From [Mycobacterium] nativiensis (GTDB lineage: Bacteria; Actinomycetota; Actinomycetes; Mycobacteriales; Mycobacteriaceae), in the NCBI RefSeq assembly GCF_020172685.1, contig NZ_CP083986.1, positions 3,448,044 through 3,512,043 of the forward strand: 64,000 nucleotides of DNA, given 5' to 3'. Shown here piece by piece: positions 18,367 to 26,306 of this stretch. A program made the translations under genes and the position numbers. The notes beneath the pieces were generated by a model. It had not been told where the DNA came from. It did no database searches and worked only from the letters and a program-made list of their open reading frames with translations. The first letter of the stretch is position 1; each line of letters starts with the position of its first letter.

Positions 18367-19548
18367 GTGGTGCAGCGATTCGACCTTGCAGTTGTAGGCG
18401 GAGGTCCAGCAGGGTCGGCGGCCGCCTGGCAGGCCAGGCAGGCCGGCGCGAGCGTCGTGGTCTTGGACAAGGCCGAGTTTCCGCGGGACAAACCCTGCGG
18501 TGACGGACTGACCGCGCGCGCGGTCAGCTACCTGCAGAAAATGGGCCTGGCCGAGCAGGTGGACAAGTTCCACCGGGTCAACCGCGTGAAGGTGTTCAGC
18601 CCGAGCGAGTGGGAGCTGTCGTTTCCGCGCCGGCCCGGCATGCCTGACCACGGTTACGTCGCGCGCCGCCCGGATCTGGACACGCTGCTGCTCAAACACG
18701 CCGAATCTGCCGGAGCCGAGGTTCGGCAGTCCGCCGAGGCCGCCGGGCCGGTGCTCGACGACGCCGGCCGGGTGACCGGGGTGCTGCTCAAGGGTGGTGA
18801 GAAGGTGCTGGCGGATGCGGTGATCGCCGCCGACGGCGCCTACTCGCCGATCAAGCGGGCCCTGAAGCTCGACTCGGACTACAACGGCTACTCCGCGATC
18901 GCGATCCGCGCGGAGATGCCGGCCGTGCGGCCCGACGTCGACTCCCTCGACATCTATATGAAGCTGGTCTTCCGAGGCGATCAGCTGCCCGGCTACGGGT
19001 GGGTGTTCCCGCTGGGTGACGGCCGGGTCAACATCGGGCTGGGCTACGTCAACAGCTACAAGAACTGGCAGGCCATCAACGCCACGCACTTCCTCGGCGA
19101 CTTTCTCGAGACGTTGCCCCGCGAGTGGGAACTGCCGTCGATCACCGAACTCAAGCAGTCCAAGACCGTGCGCGCCTGGCGCCTGCCGATGGGCTTCACC
19201 GCGTGGCCGCCGTGGCGCCCCGGGGTGCTGTTCGCCGGGGACTCCCTGGGCGCGGGCCGGCCGACCTCGGGTGCCGGGATCTCCAAGGCGCTGGAGTCGG
19301 GACTGGCCGCCGGCGAGTGCGCCGTCGCGGCGCTGACGAACAGCGGGCCCGATGATTTCACCAACTACGCCCAGCGGATGGAAGCGGCCTGGGGCCGGGA
19401 GTACAAGCGCGGCCGGTTCTTTCACAAGCTGGCCGGTAAGCCGGCGCTGGCCAACGCCGGACTCAAGCTGCTCGACAACGCCCGATTCCGCGATCTGATG
19501 CTCGCCCGGCTGTACAAGGGCCAGGAGGGGCCGGCGCACACCCACTGA
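18367..19548 (+). CDS. Geranylgeranyl-reductase-family FAD oxidoreductase
   Basis: 393 residues. The FAD motif is VVGGGPAGSAAAW at the N-terminus, followed by the family block FPRDKPCGDGLTARA and a later LFAGDSLGAGRPTSGAGI, which contacts FAD. Members reduce isoprenoid double bonds; mycobacterial MenJ acts on menaquinone. This protein differs from what I recall of Rv0561c (MenJ), so it is more likely a paralogue with another isoprenoid or lipid substrate. The leaderless GTG 18367 was chosen; a second GTG follows directly. It is convergent with the next gene, 18 bp away. Confidence 0.82.
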   Translation: MVQRFDLAVVGGGPAGSAAAWQARQAGASVVVLDKAEFPRDKPCGDGLTARAVSYLQKMGLAEQVDKFHRVNRVKVFSPSEWELSFPRRPGMPDHGYVARRPDLDTLLLKHAESAGAEVRQSAEAAGPVLDDAGRVTGVLLKGGEKVLADAVIAADGAYSPIKRALKLDSDYNGYSAIAIRAEMPAVRPDVDSLDIYMKLVFRGDQLPGYGWVFPLGDGRVNIGLGYVNSYKNWQAINATHFLGDFLETLPREWELPSITELKQSKTVRAWRLPMGFTAWPPWRPGVLFAGDSLGAGRPTSGAGISKALESGLAAGECAVAALTNSGPDDFTNYAQRMEAAWGREYKRGRFFHKLAGKPALANAGLKLLDNARFRDLMLARLYKGQEGPAHTH

Positions 19549-19566
19549 CGCCGCCAGTCGTCTACG

Positions 19567-20280
19567 TCAGCGTCGACCGCGCTGGGCCCGGCCCGGCTTG
19601 CGGGCGACCTTGCCCGCGGCCGCTCGGGCGGCCTGTTTCGCGAGGGTCTTCTCTCGTGCGGTGCGTTTCGGCGCCGGCTGAGCCTGTCCTCGCGACGAAC
19701 CGGGTTTGCGGCCGCGCACAATGCCGACGAACTCTTCGACCAGCTCGGGCTGGGGACCTTCGGGGAAGGCCAGCGCCACCGGGCAGGCTGGTGCGTCGGT
19801 GATCGGGCGGTAGGTGAGGTCCTTGCGGTGATACAGCCGCGCCAGTGACTGCGGAACGATCAGCGCGCCAAGCCCTGCGGCGACGAGTTCGATTGCATCC
19901 TTGGTGGTTTCGGGTCGATGATCGATCGGGTTGCCGGGAGCGCCCGCCCAGGACACAACGTCGTCGAGTGGGTGCAGTACCGGTTCGCCGTCCAGGTCCC
20001 CCGCGGTGATCTCGTCGACGGCATTGAACATGTGGTCTTTCGGCACCACGGCCACCGTCGTCTCCTCGTAGAGGGGAATGACAGCCAGCCCGGAGGTGTC
20101 GGCCGGCAGCCGAAGCAACGCCACATCGACGGTGCCGGCCCGCACGGCGGAGGCCGCGTCTGCCGCGGCAACCGCGGACAACAGCAGCGGGACTTCCGCG
20201 TGACGCTCCGCCCAGATTCGAGCCCACTTCGCGGGCGTCGCTCCGGGGACGTACCCGAGGGTAAGAGAGAGCGGCGCCAC
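19567..20280 (-). CDS. LysR-type substrate-binding domain without DNA-binding domain
   Basis: 237 residues. About 1-185 match the periplasmic-binding-like effector domain of LysR regulators (VDVALLRLP, EETTVAVVPKDHM, GLGALIVPQSLARL), but there is no N-terminal helix-turn-helix. The last 50 residues are a Lys/Arg/Ala-rich tail that could bind nucleic acid. The GTG start at 20280 has TAGCCT (20287-20292) six bases upstream, so the message is probably leaderless. It is divergent from a DUF5997 gene across 28 bp, a pairing common in actinobacteria. Confidence 0.78.
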   Translation of the reverse strand: MAPLSLTLGYVPGATPAKWARIWAERHAEVPLLLSAVAAADAASAVRAGTVDVALLRLPADTSGLAVIPLYEETTVAVVPKDHMFNAVDEITAGDLDGEPVLHPLDDVVSWAGAPGNPIDHRPETTKDAIELVAAGLGALIVPQSLARLYHRKDLTYRPITDAPACPVALAFPEGPQPELVEEFVGIVRGRKPGSSRGQAQPAPKRTAREKTLAKQAARAAAGKVARKPGRAQRGRR

Positions 20281-20286
20281 CGCATC

Positions 20287-20302
20287 AGGCTACCGATAGG
20301 CT
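20287..20302. promoter_or_regulatory. Overlapping divergent -10 elements
   Basis: Within only 28 bp, TAGCCT (minus strand, 20287-20292) and TAGGCT (plus strand, 20297-20302) each sit exactly six bases from the start codon they serve. Both genes are predicted to give leaderless mRNAs from a shared region, so their transcription may compete. Confidence 0.5.
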
Positions 20303-20308
20303 GCTGGC

Positions 20309-20695
20309 ATGAGCAGGCCGAACGCACAGTCCATGAAACCCGCCACGGCGGCGAAGAAGCTGGACGTGTACTTGCCCGCGACGCCGGCGGAGTTCCAGGA
20401 GAACCCGATCACCCGCGGCGAGCTCGCGGCCCTGCAGGAGGACCCGCCGCAGTGGCTCACGGATCTCCGCAAGAACGGTCCGCACCCGAAGAACCTGGTG
20501 GCAGCCAGGCTGGGCATCTCGATCGGCGCGCTCGCGCGGGGCGGCGTCGACACTGCGCTCACCACCGAGCAGATCACTCAGCTGCTCGAGGACAAGCCGG
20601 AGTGGCTGGTCGCCGAACGTGAGAACTACCAGGAGGTACTGCGCGAGCAGCGACGCCTCAAATCGCTGCACGCAGAACAGGCCCGCGGCAACTGA
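20309..20695 (+). CDS. DUF5997 family protein
   Basis: A 128-residue conserved actinobacterial protein. It has a recognisable central block NPITRGELAALQEDPPQWL and a DNA-binding-like stretch KNLVAARLGISIGALARGG, which could be a helix-turn-helix. It might supply the DNA-binding partner that the divergent LysR-like effector domain lacks. That is inference; no function is established for the family. Confidence 0.75.
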   Translation: MSRPNAQSMKPATAAKKLDVYLPATPAEFQENPITRGELAALQEDPPQWLTDLRKNGPHPKNLVAARLGISIGALARGGVDTALTTEQITQLLEDKPEWLVAERENYQEVLREQRRLKSLHAEQARGN

Positions 20696-20716
20696 TTCTG
20701 GGCAGCTAGGGCGTCA

Positions 20717-21526
20717 TCAGCGCTTACGCGCGGTCAGCAACAGATACTCCCAGTCCATCGACCCGTTCCGCAGGGCCCGATCTGCCAGCGCTGCGATGTC
20801 GGCGTCGAGTGCGGCCACGCGATCCGGAACCTCGGCGATCCCCCGGTAGGCCGCGATGGTCGGCCCGTAGTTCGCCTTGAAATACTCGCGAAATGCGGCG
20901 CCGTCGGAAAAGGCGGACACCGTCAGCCCGCGGCGTTGGGTCACAACATCGGTTGCCGCCTCGCCCAGCAATGCATTCACATAGGGCTCACTGCCCCACA
21001 GCGGCGGCGCGGACACCCCCGCCGGAGGCGCAGGCACGTACGGCTTCATCGTTGCGAACAGCTGGCCGATGAAACCCTCTGGCGTCCAACTGATCACACC
21101 GATTCGGCCACCGGGGCGGCAGACCCGGATCATCTCGGCGGCAGCCGACCGATGGTGCGGCGCGAACATCACGCCGATACAGGACATCACCACGTCGAAC
21201 TCGTCGTCCGCGAACGGCAGCGCCTCGGCGTTGGCCTCGCGCCAGTCCAGCACGACACCCTGTTCAGCGCCCTGCACACGGCCCCGCTGCACCAATTCCG
21301 GGCACAGATCGCTGGCCACGACGTGGGCACCGGTAGCTGCGGCAGGGATCGCCGCATTGCCGGTTCCCGCGGCGACGTCCAGCACCCGGTCCTGCTGACG
21401 GATGCCGCAGGCCCTCACAAGCATCGGCCCCAACGGCGCCACCACATCGCTGGCTATCGCCGCGTAGTCACCCAGCGCCCACAGCGCACGGTGCCTGGCC
21501 TCAATGTCGTTCACTACGGCGTTCAT
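20717..21526 (-). CDS. Class I SAM-dependent methyltransferase
   Basis: 269 residues. Motif I is VLDVAAGTGNAA (about 48-59), followed by the acidic SDL, motif II with FDVVMSCIGVMFAPHH, and RVCRPGGRIGVISW. It resembles the UbiE/Methyltransf_11 group; the acceptor is unknown. A gaggaag ribosome site precedes the ATG. It is divergent from an HxlR regulator, which suggests inducible expression. Confidence 0.85.
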   Translation of the reverse strand: MNAVVNDIEARHRALWALGDYAAIASDVVAPLGPMLVRACGIRQQDRVLDVAAGTGNAAIPAAATGAHVVASDLCPELVQRGRVQGAEQGVVLDWREANAEALPFADDEFDVVMSCIGVMFAPHHRSAAAEMIRVCRPGGRIGVISWTPEGFIGQLFATMKPYVPAPPAGVSAPPLWGSEPYVNALLGEAATDVVTQRRGLTVSAFSDGAAFREYFKANYGPTIAAYRGIAEVPDRVAALDADIAALADRALRNGSMDWEYLLLTARKR

Positions 21527-21595
21527 CGGTTCTGCTTCCTCTCGCGCCCGGTGAATCCATCGTCGGTCCGGCCGGCGTACGCATCCAGTTCTAGT

Positions 21596-21625
21596 TCTGT
21601 ACCGATCGCACTACTGAATCTGTAC
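21596..21625. promoter_or_regulatory. Candidate HxlR direct-repeat operator
   Basis: The heptamer TCTGTAC occurs at 21596-21602 and 21619-21625, a 23-bp period, in the gap between the divergent methyltransferase and HxlR genes. Repeats of this type and position suit a regulator of both genes. Confidence 0.35.
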
Positions 21626-21675
21626 TGGGCAGGCCGGCTGCGAGACCATAGATTCGACAGCGATCCACGAAAGGC

Positions 21676-22356
21676 ATGCGGATGGCGGGATACGACCAGT
21701 TCTGCCCGATGGCCAAGGCCATGGAGCTGCTTGACGAACGCTGGACATTGCTGGTGGTGCGGGAACTACTGCTCGGCAGCACCCACTTCAACGATCTGCG
21801 CCGCGGCGTGCCCAAGATGTCACCGGCGCTGCTGTCCAAGCGACTCAAGTCACTTGCCCGCGCCGGGGTCGTCGAGCGCACCGAAATCGATGGCCGTGCA
21901 ACGTATTCCCTCACCCCTTGCGGCCAGGATCTGGCCGGAGCAGTGGAGGCGCTCACCGCGTGGGGGGTGCGCTGGATCAGCGACCTCGGCGACGCCGACC
22001 TCGACCCGCACCTGTTGTTCTGGGATATCCGCCGCACTATCCCGGTCGGCGACTGGCCGCGGTCACGCACCACGCTGGCGTTCATTCTCGACGGAGTGGC
22101 GGCCAAGGCGTCCCGGTGGTGGCTGGTGGTCGCCAACGGTGAGGCCGAGGTGTGCGACTTCGACCCCGGTTACGAGGTGGCCGGCACCGTCGAGACCAGC
22201 CTGCGGGTCCTGACCCGGATCTGGCGTGGCGACGTCGGTTGGTCACACGCCATGCACGACGGCAGCGTCGCACTGTCGGGCCCCACCGCGGTCCGTCGAG
22301 CCATCCCCACCTGGCTCGGCCAGGGTAGAGCGGCCGGCGTCCCCAGGCCGGCCTGA
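21676..22356 (+). CDS. HxlR-family regulator with C-terminal sterol-carrier-like domain
   Basis: 226 residues. The N-terminal HxlR winged helix has the signature CPMAKAMELLDERWTLLVVRELL and RRGVPKMSPALLSKRLKSL. The C-terminal half (about 110-215) resembles the SCP2-like extension seen in many mycobacterial HxlR proteins and may bind a hydrophobic ligand. ATG 21682 is an alternative start. The divergent methyltransferase is the obvious target. Confidence 0.87.
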   Translation: MRMAGYDQFCPMAKAMELLDERWTLLVVRELLLGSTHFNDLRRGVPKMSPALLSKRLKSLARAGVVERTEIDGRATYSLTPCGQDLAGAVEALTAWGVRWISDLGDADLDPHLLFWDIRRTIPVGDWPRSRTTLAFILDGVAAKASRWWLVVANGEAEVCDFDPGYEVAGTVETSLRVLTRIWRGDVGWSHAMHDGSVALSGPTAVRRAIPTWLGQGRAAGVPRPA

Positions 22357-22363
22357 ATATCGC

Positions 22364-22747
22364 TCAGGGCAGGTTGAGCTGCCAGGACACCCCGAATCGG
22401 TCGTTGACCCAGGCGAACGCGGTGGAGAAACCGTAGTCGCCGAGCGGCATCAGGGTGGCTCCGTCCTCCCCCAGCTCGGCCACCAGCCGTTCCAGCTCGG
22501 TGCGGTCGGCGACATCCACGAACAGCGAGCTCGACGGGGTGAAGTCGAAGCCGTGCTTGATCGCGCTGTCGCTGACCAACACCCGCAGCCCGGCCAGGTC
22601 GAGTTCGGCCAGCATGATGCCGGTGGCCGGCTCGGGATGTGGGGTCGAGGACACCACCGAGGCCCCCGGGAAGGCGGCCAGGTACATCTCGATCGCGGCG
22701 GCGGCCATGCCGCCCTGGAACATGAGGAACGGTCTGATCTGGGTCAC
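22364..22747 (-). CDS. VOC/PhnB-like glyoxalase-fold protein
   Basis: About 127 residues with the PhnB/3-demethylubiquinone-methyltransferase-like vicinal oxygen chelate fold: IRPFLMFQGG..AIEMYLAAFPGA, then LRVLVSDS, and the closing MPLGDYGFSTAFAWVNDRFGVSWQLN. GTG 22747 is preferred because family members begin just before TQIRPFL; an upstream ATG at 22789 is possible. The substrate is unknown and no metal site can be asserted. Confidence 0.78.
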   Translation of the reverse strand: MTQIRPFLMFQGGMAAAAIEMYLAAFPGASVVSSTPHPEPATGIMLAELDLAGLRVLVSDSAIKHGFDFTPSSSLFVDVADRTELERLVAELGEDGATLMPLGDYGFSTAFAWVNDRFGVSWQLNLP

Positions 22748-22837
22748 TCCGCCCACCCTATTCACGGCGGTACGGGTGAGCCCCGCCATGACCTGCCCTC
22801 CATCCGTGCCCCGTGCATACCCCGCCGCGTGCCCAAA

Positions 22838-23185
22838 CCTGCCCAGACAACTTCACGATCACCCAGGCCACGTCGACTATCGGTCGAACCTGGAATGGAT
22901 GCATGCCGGGTTCAAGGTCCACCACTTCTCCGCCGCCGACCTCATCGAAACGCTCTACCGAGCCCGGCCGACAACACCGTCGCCAAGGTCATCGACTCGC
23001 TACTGCGGGCCGCTGATCATCGACGAGATCAGATTCGCGCCATCGGACGACACCGCCCCTACCCGAACACACCACCGCCGCCAGCATCCCCGACCACATC
23101 CTGCCCACACCATCATCGTGGTCACCTCGGGTGAGCCCTACCCCGGATGCGCCGCGCCGACCACACGAAGGGACGCACCACCTGA
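22838..23185 (+). pseudogene. Decayed istB (IS21-family helper ATPase)
   Basis: IstB-type segments appear across all three plus frames: VDYRSNLEWMHAGFKVHH and FSAADLIETLYR, then in another frame ADNTVAKVIDSLLRA, then LIIDEIRFAPSDDT, then LPEHTTAASIPD, VVTSGE and a C-terminal RMRRADHTKGRTT ending in a TGA at 23183-23185. At least three frameshifts are needed, about 45-50 codons are missing between the FAPSDDT and LPEHTT segments, and the N-terminus is absent. No istA remains. Clearly a dead transposon fragment. Confidence 0.78.
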
Positions 23186-23540
23186 ATCAGCCAATCACCC
23201 GAACGGGAGTGGCGACGTTTCCTGGCAACCAATAGTGACGTCCACATGGCCATTTACATAGCCGTTGACAGTCAGGAACAGCCATTGACTTAGCGAACGT
23301 CGGATCGGTGGTTCTCCCTTCGCAGCCAGGCCAGTGAAGCGTGCGCCTGCTGTTCGAAAGCGCTGCTCAGTGGTGCGGTGAAAGCATAGGCGGCCCCGGA
23401 TGCTGCCGTAGATCATCGTTTGCCCTGTTCCTGTCGGCCAGAACCCTGAAATCGGAATCAGAAATTACCCCTTTCCCATCAGGCTACTGATAGGTAACTT
23501 ACCGGGCCGTAGCTAACTTCCTCAGGTTAAGGAGATGCCT
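23186..23540. other. Relic flank and porin upstream region
   Basis: No gene is supported here. The first 100 bp after the istB relic include repeated agccnttgac motifs (about 23267 and 23281) that may be the old element's right-hand end. The remainder is the upstream region of the porin gene. A 73-codon minus-strand frame lacks any recognisable feature and is not called. Confidence 0.4.
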
Positions 23541-24704
23541 GTGCAACAGACCCTTCGCCCCTACGTGGCCGCCGGCGCCGTCCTGATCGGCACCGGCCTC
23601 ATCGCCGTCACCCCGGGGGCCATACCCGACCTGCAGCAGCGCGCGGTGCAGCTCACGTCCTTCGACCCCCTCGCCGCGTGGACGGATGTTTTCAACGCCG
23701 CGCAAGCCAACGCGACGGAAATTAACAATTTCGTCTCGGCGGTCCCGTTCGTGGCACTGCAGCAAGAAATCGTCAACCAGGTCGGCTACGTCCAGGACCT
23801 CATCAAGGATCCGTCGAGCATCTCCACGGTCCTCACCGACATGCAGACCAAAGCGCAGAACGCGTTCGACGCCGCCACGTTCCTAGGCGGCGACCAAGTC
23901 AACTTCATCAACCCGCTGGACAATGCCACCCTCGACACACAACATAGCCTCCTGTTCCTGTACCTCACCAATCAGCTAGGAGGGCTGGGGATTCCGGGAC
24001 CCGCCGAGCCAATCCCGACGATCGTCGACTTCTTGGCCTCACCGCTGAGTGGCGTGCTGATCGGCGCCCTGGGCCCAGAGATCAGTCCCTGGGTGGCGTT
24101 GGCTAACAGCCTGACCGAGATCGGCGACACACTCTCCTGCTCTGCATCGCCCGCGCTATGCAGCCCCGACGACTGGACGACGGCACTGCAGGATCTGGCC
24201 AACATTCCCGCCAACATGGTCGGCGGGTTCCTCAACGGAGCGACCCTCGACCTGGGTCCCCTGATACCGGCGATCGAGCAGCTGAACCTCGTCCCGATGC
24301 CGCAAGGCGCCAGCATCGACTCGCTCAGCTTCACTTTCGGGGGGCTGCTCAGCCCTGGGGCAACGAACGGTGTCGCCATGTTCGGCTCGGGTCCCGGCGG
24401 CTCGATTTTGAACTCCGTGGGGATGGGTCTTAGCGGTGTTCCGATCTTCGGAACCCTGGACGCCCCAGGCCACGGGGTCGGCCCACTGAGCGCGTGGGAG
24501 AACCTGTCGCAGATGATCGCCATTCAGCTTGGCTGGGTGCCCGAAATCAATGGGACCACCGGCCTGGCTATCGGCCCGAACCCGCTGGACGCACTGTTCC
24601 CCCCCGCGCCGGCGGACGCCACCGCCAGCACCGACACGATGGGCGGGCTGCTGGACGGCAGCTCGCTGACCGACCTCAGCCACGAGCTGTTCACGCTGTT
24701 CTGA
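23541..24704 (+). CDS. GjpA-like mycobacterial outer-membrane porin/exported protein
   Basis: 387 residues. The N-terminus QQTLRPYVAAGAVLIGTGLI leads into AVTPG and RAVQLTSFDPLAAW, the typical start of the actinobacterial GjpA-type porin family, with a probable uncleaved or cleaved signal segment. The later part has the repeated Gly/Leu/Pro-rich blocks SLSFTFGGLLSPGATNGV and GLAIGPNPLDALFPP. Members are proposed to form pores in the mycolate outer membrane. GTG 23541 is chosen over ATG 23535 because aaggag occupies 23529-23534, adjacent to the ATG but 6 bases from the GTG. Confidence 0.68.
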   Translation: MQQTLRPYVAAGAVLIGTGLIAVTPGAIPDLQQRAVQLTSFDPLAAWTDVFNAAQANATEINNFVSAVPFVALQQEIVNQVGYVQDLIKDPSSISTVLTDMQTKAQNAFDAATFLGGDQVNFINPLDNATLDTQHSLLFLYLTNQLGGLGIPGPAEPIPTIVDFLASPLSGVLIGALGPEISPWVALANSLTEIGDTLSCSASPALCSPDDWTTALQDLANIPANMVGGFLNGATLDLGPLIPAIEQLNLVPMPQGASIDSLSFTFGGLLSPGATNGVAMFGSGPGGSILNSVGMGLSGVPIFGTLDAPGHGVGPLSAWENLSQMIAIQLGWVPEINGTTGLAIGPNPLDALFPPAPADATASTDTMGGLLDGSSLTDLSHELFTLF

Positions 24705-24977
24705 TCGGGAGCCGGCGGCGCTCACCATCCGGGCTCCGCCGGCCCGCTCAGCCACCAGCCCGGCAAGGGCACGCATGCCGGCGGCGTTGTCAGCCACCGT
24801 CTGGTTGTCGCGTCCGCGCCACCTAGGCTCGGACGGTGCGCACACACCGGAAGAAAGCGGGGCCGGGGCCAGCAACTCTGCGCGGTGGGCTGGAAGCTGG
24901 CCGCGCTGCTACGCGCGGACCTGAGCGAGGGCGACTTGTCAATGCCGTGCAAGTCTGCCGCTTAGAGTGAGGCGGTG
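24705..24977. other. Intergenic region without a supported gene
   Basis: 273 bp between the porin and the tandem TetR gene. Both strands have open frames, but none has a ribosome site or a recognisable product. A weak TTGTCA at about 24935 may belong to the promoter of the downstream regulator. Confidence 0.35.
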
Positions 24978-26216
24978 ATGACGGTCCGTAACGAGCCGGT
25001 CGCACCGGTGGGCCGGCGGCCGAAGGACCGCAAGACTCAGATTGCCCGGGCCGCTGCCGAGGCGTTCAGCGAGCTGGGATACCACGCGGTCAGCATGGAT
25101 GCCATCGCGGCCAAGGTGGGAGTTTCCCCCGCGGCGCTGTATCGGCACTACTCGGGGAAGTACGACCTGTTTCGGGACGCGGTGCTGGCCCTGGGCCAGC
25201 AGTTGGTCGACGGCACCGATTTCGTCGACGCCCAACCTCACGACGTGGAACCCGCCGCCACACTCCAACAATTGGTCCATGCACTTATCGACCTGACGTT
25301 GCTCAACCGGAAGGCCGGCGGACTGTATCGGTGGCAGGCCCGTCACCTGCACGGCGACGACAGATCCATCGTGAAAGACCAACTGCGGCTGGTCCATGAC
25401 CGAATTCAGCAGCCGCTGACGATGCTGCGACCGGGCTTGATCTCCTCGCAGCGCTGGATGTTGTCGTGCGCATTGCTAAGTGTGATCGGCAGCATCGTCG
25501 ACCATCGGGTCCCGCTGACACCCGACGAGATCCGCGCACTGCTCATCGACGCTTCGTCGGCGGTCCTTGCCACCGACCTTCCGCACCCGGACGACACCTT
25601 CGCCTGTCCACCGGCCTGGCGGATCTTCGACCCTGACGCCGGTACGTATGAAGCGCTGCTGCACGCCTCGATGATGCTGTTCCACCGCCACGGCTACGCC
25701 GAAACCAGCATGGCGCAGATCGCGTCGTCGGTCGGAATCCCTGTATCGGGCATCTACCGGTACTTCTCGGGCAAGAACGAGATCCTGAGCGCGGGGTTGG
25801 TGCGGGCGGCCGACCGGGTGTCGGGGCACTACGCGGTAGTCACCGACGATCTGCCCGAACCACAACAGATGTGGGCCATGGCAAGAGAGGCCTTCGTGGC
25901 GACGTCGTTCGCCAATCCCGAACTGGCTGCGATCCACTACACCGAGCGGGTCAACCTGCCCCGGACCGACCAGGATTTGCTGCGCGGTGTTCACCGGTCA
26001 ACGATCGATTCCTGGGTCCGGCTGCTGACGTCGGAACGACCGGGGCTAACGGCTACGCAGGCGAGGTTCTTGATGCACGCCGCGATGGCGCTGGTGGTCG
26101 ACGTGGGCCGCTTGGTGCACTTCGACATTTCGGGGCGGGGGCCGGCCGGCGACTCCAGCTACCTGCAGGCGTGCGTCCGACAGTTGATGCACGCTTCGTT
26201 GTTCGGGTGCGAATAG
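24978..26216 (+). CDS. Tandem TetR regulator (two TetR modules in one chain)
   Basis: 412 residues with two complete TetR-type helix-turn-helix regions. The first is near residues 17-63 (AIAAKVGVSPAALYRHYSGKYDLF) and the second near 215-262 (QIASSVGIPVSGIYRYFSGKNEIL). Each is followed by a helical ligand-type domain. TetR proteins normally act as dimers of single-module chains, so this looks like a fused pseudo-dimer. ATG 24978 follows GTG 24975 and a gagtgagg element. It stands alone, convergent with nrdE. Targets are unknown. Confidence 0.85.
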   Translation: MTVRNEPVAPVGRRPKDRKTQIARAAAEAFSELGYHAVSMDAIAAKVGVSPAALYRHYSGKYDLFRDAVLALGQQLVDGTDFVDAQPHDVEPAATLQQLVHALIDLTLLNRKAGGLYRWQARHLHGDDRSIVKDQLRLVHDRIQQPLTMLRPGLISSQRWMLSCALLSVIGSIVDHRVPLTPDEIRALLIDASSAVLATDLPHPDDTFACPPAWRIFDPDAGTYEALLHASMMLFHRHGYAETSMAQIASSVGIPVSGIYRYFSGKNEILSAGLVRAADRVSGHYAVVTDDLPEPQQMWAMAREAFVATSFANPELAAIHYTERVNLPRTDQDLLRGVHRSTIDSWVRLLTSERPGLTATQARFLMHAAMALVVDVGRLVHFDISGRGPAGDSSYLQACVRQLMHASLFGCE

Positions 26217-26306
26217 CGGTGTTGATCAGGTAAGCCGCGTAGCCGATCAACCCGACGACGGCGGTAGTTCGGCGACCACGGAATCTCCGCCGTCAGCGAC
26301 CAGCCG

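Noticed and set aside
18301..19545. Upstream extension of the TetR frame to 19545
   Set aside because: It is antisense to the flavoprotein gene; the TetR helix-turn-helix begins right after 18300.
23195..23416. 73-codon minus-strand ORF near the istB relic
   Set aside because: No ribosome site, no recognisable product, and it covers transposon remnants.
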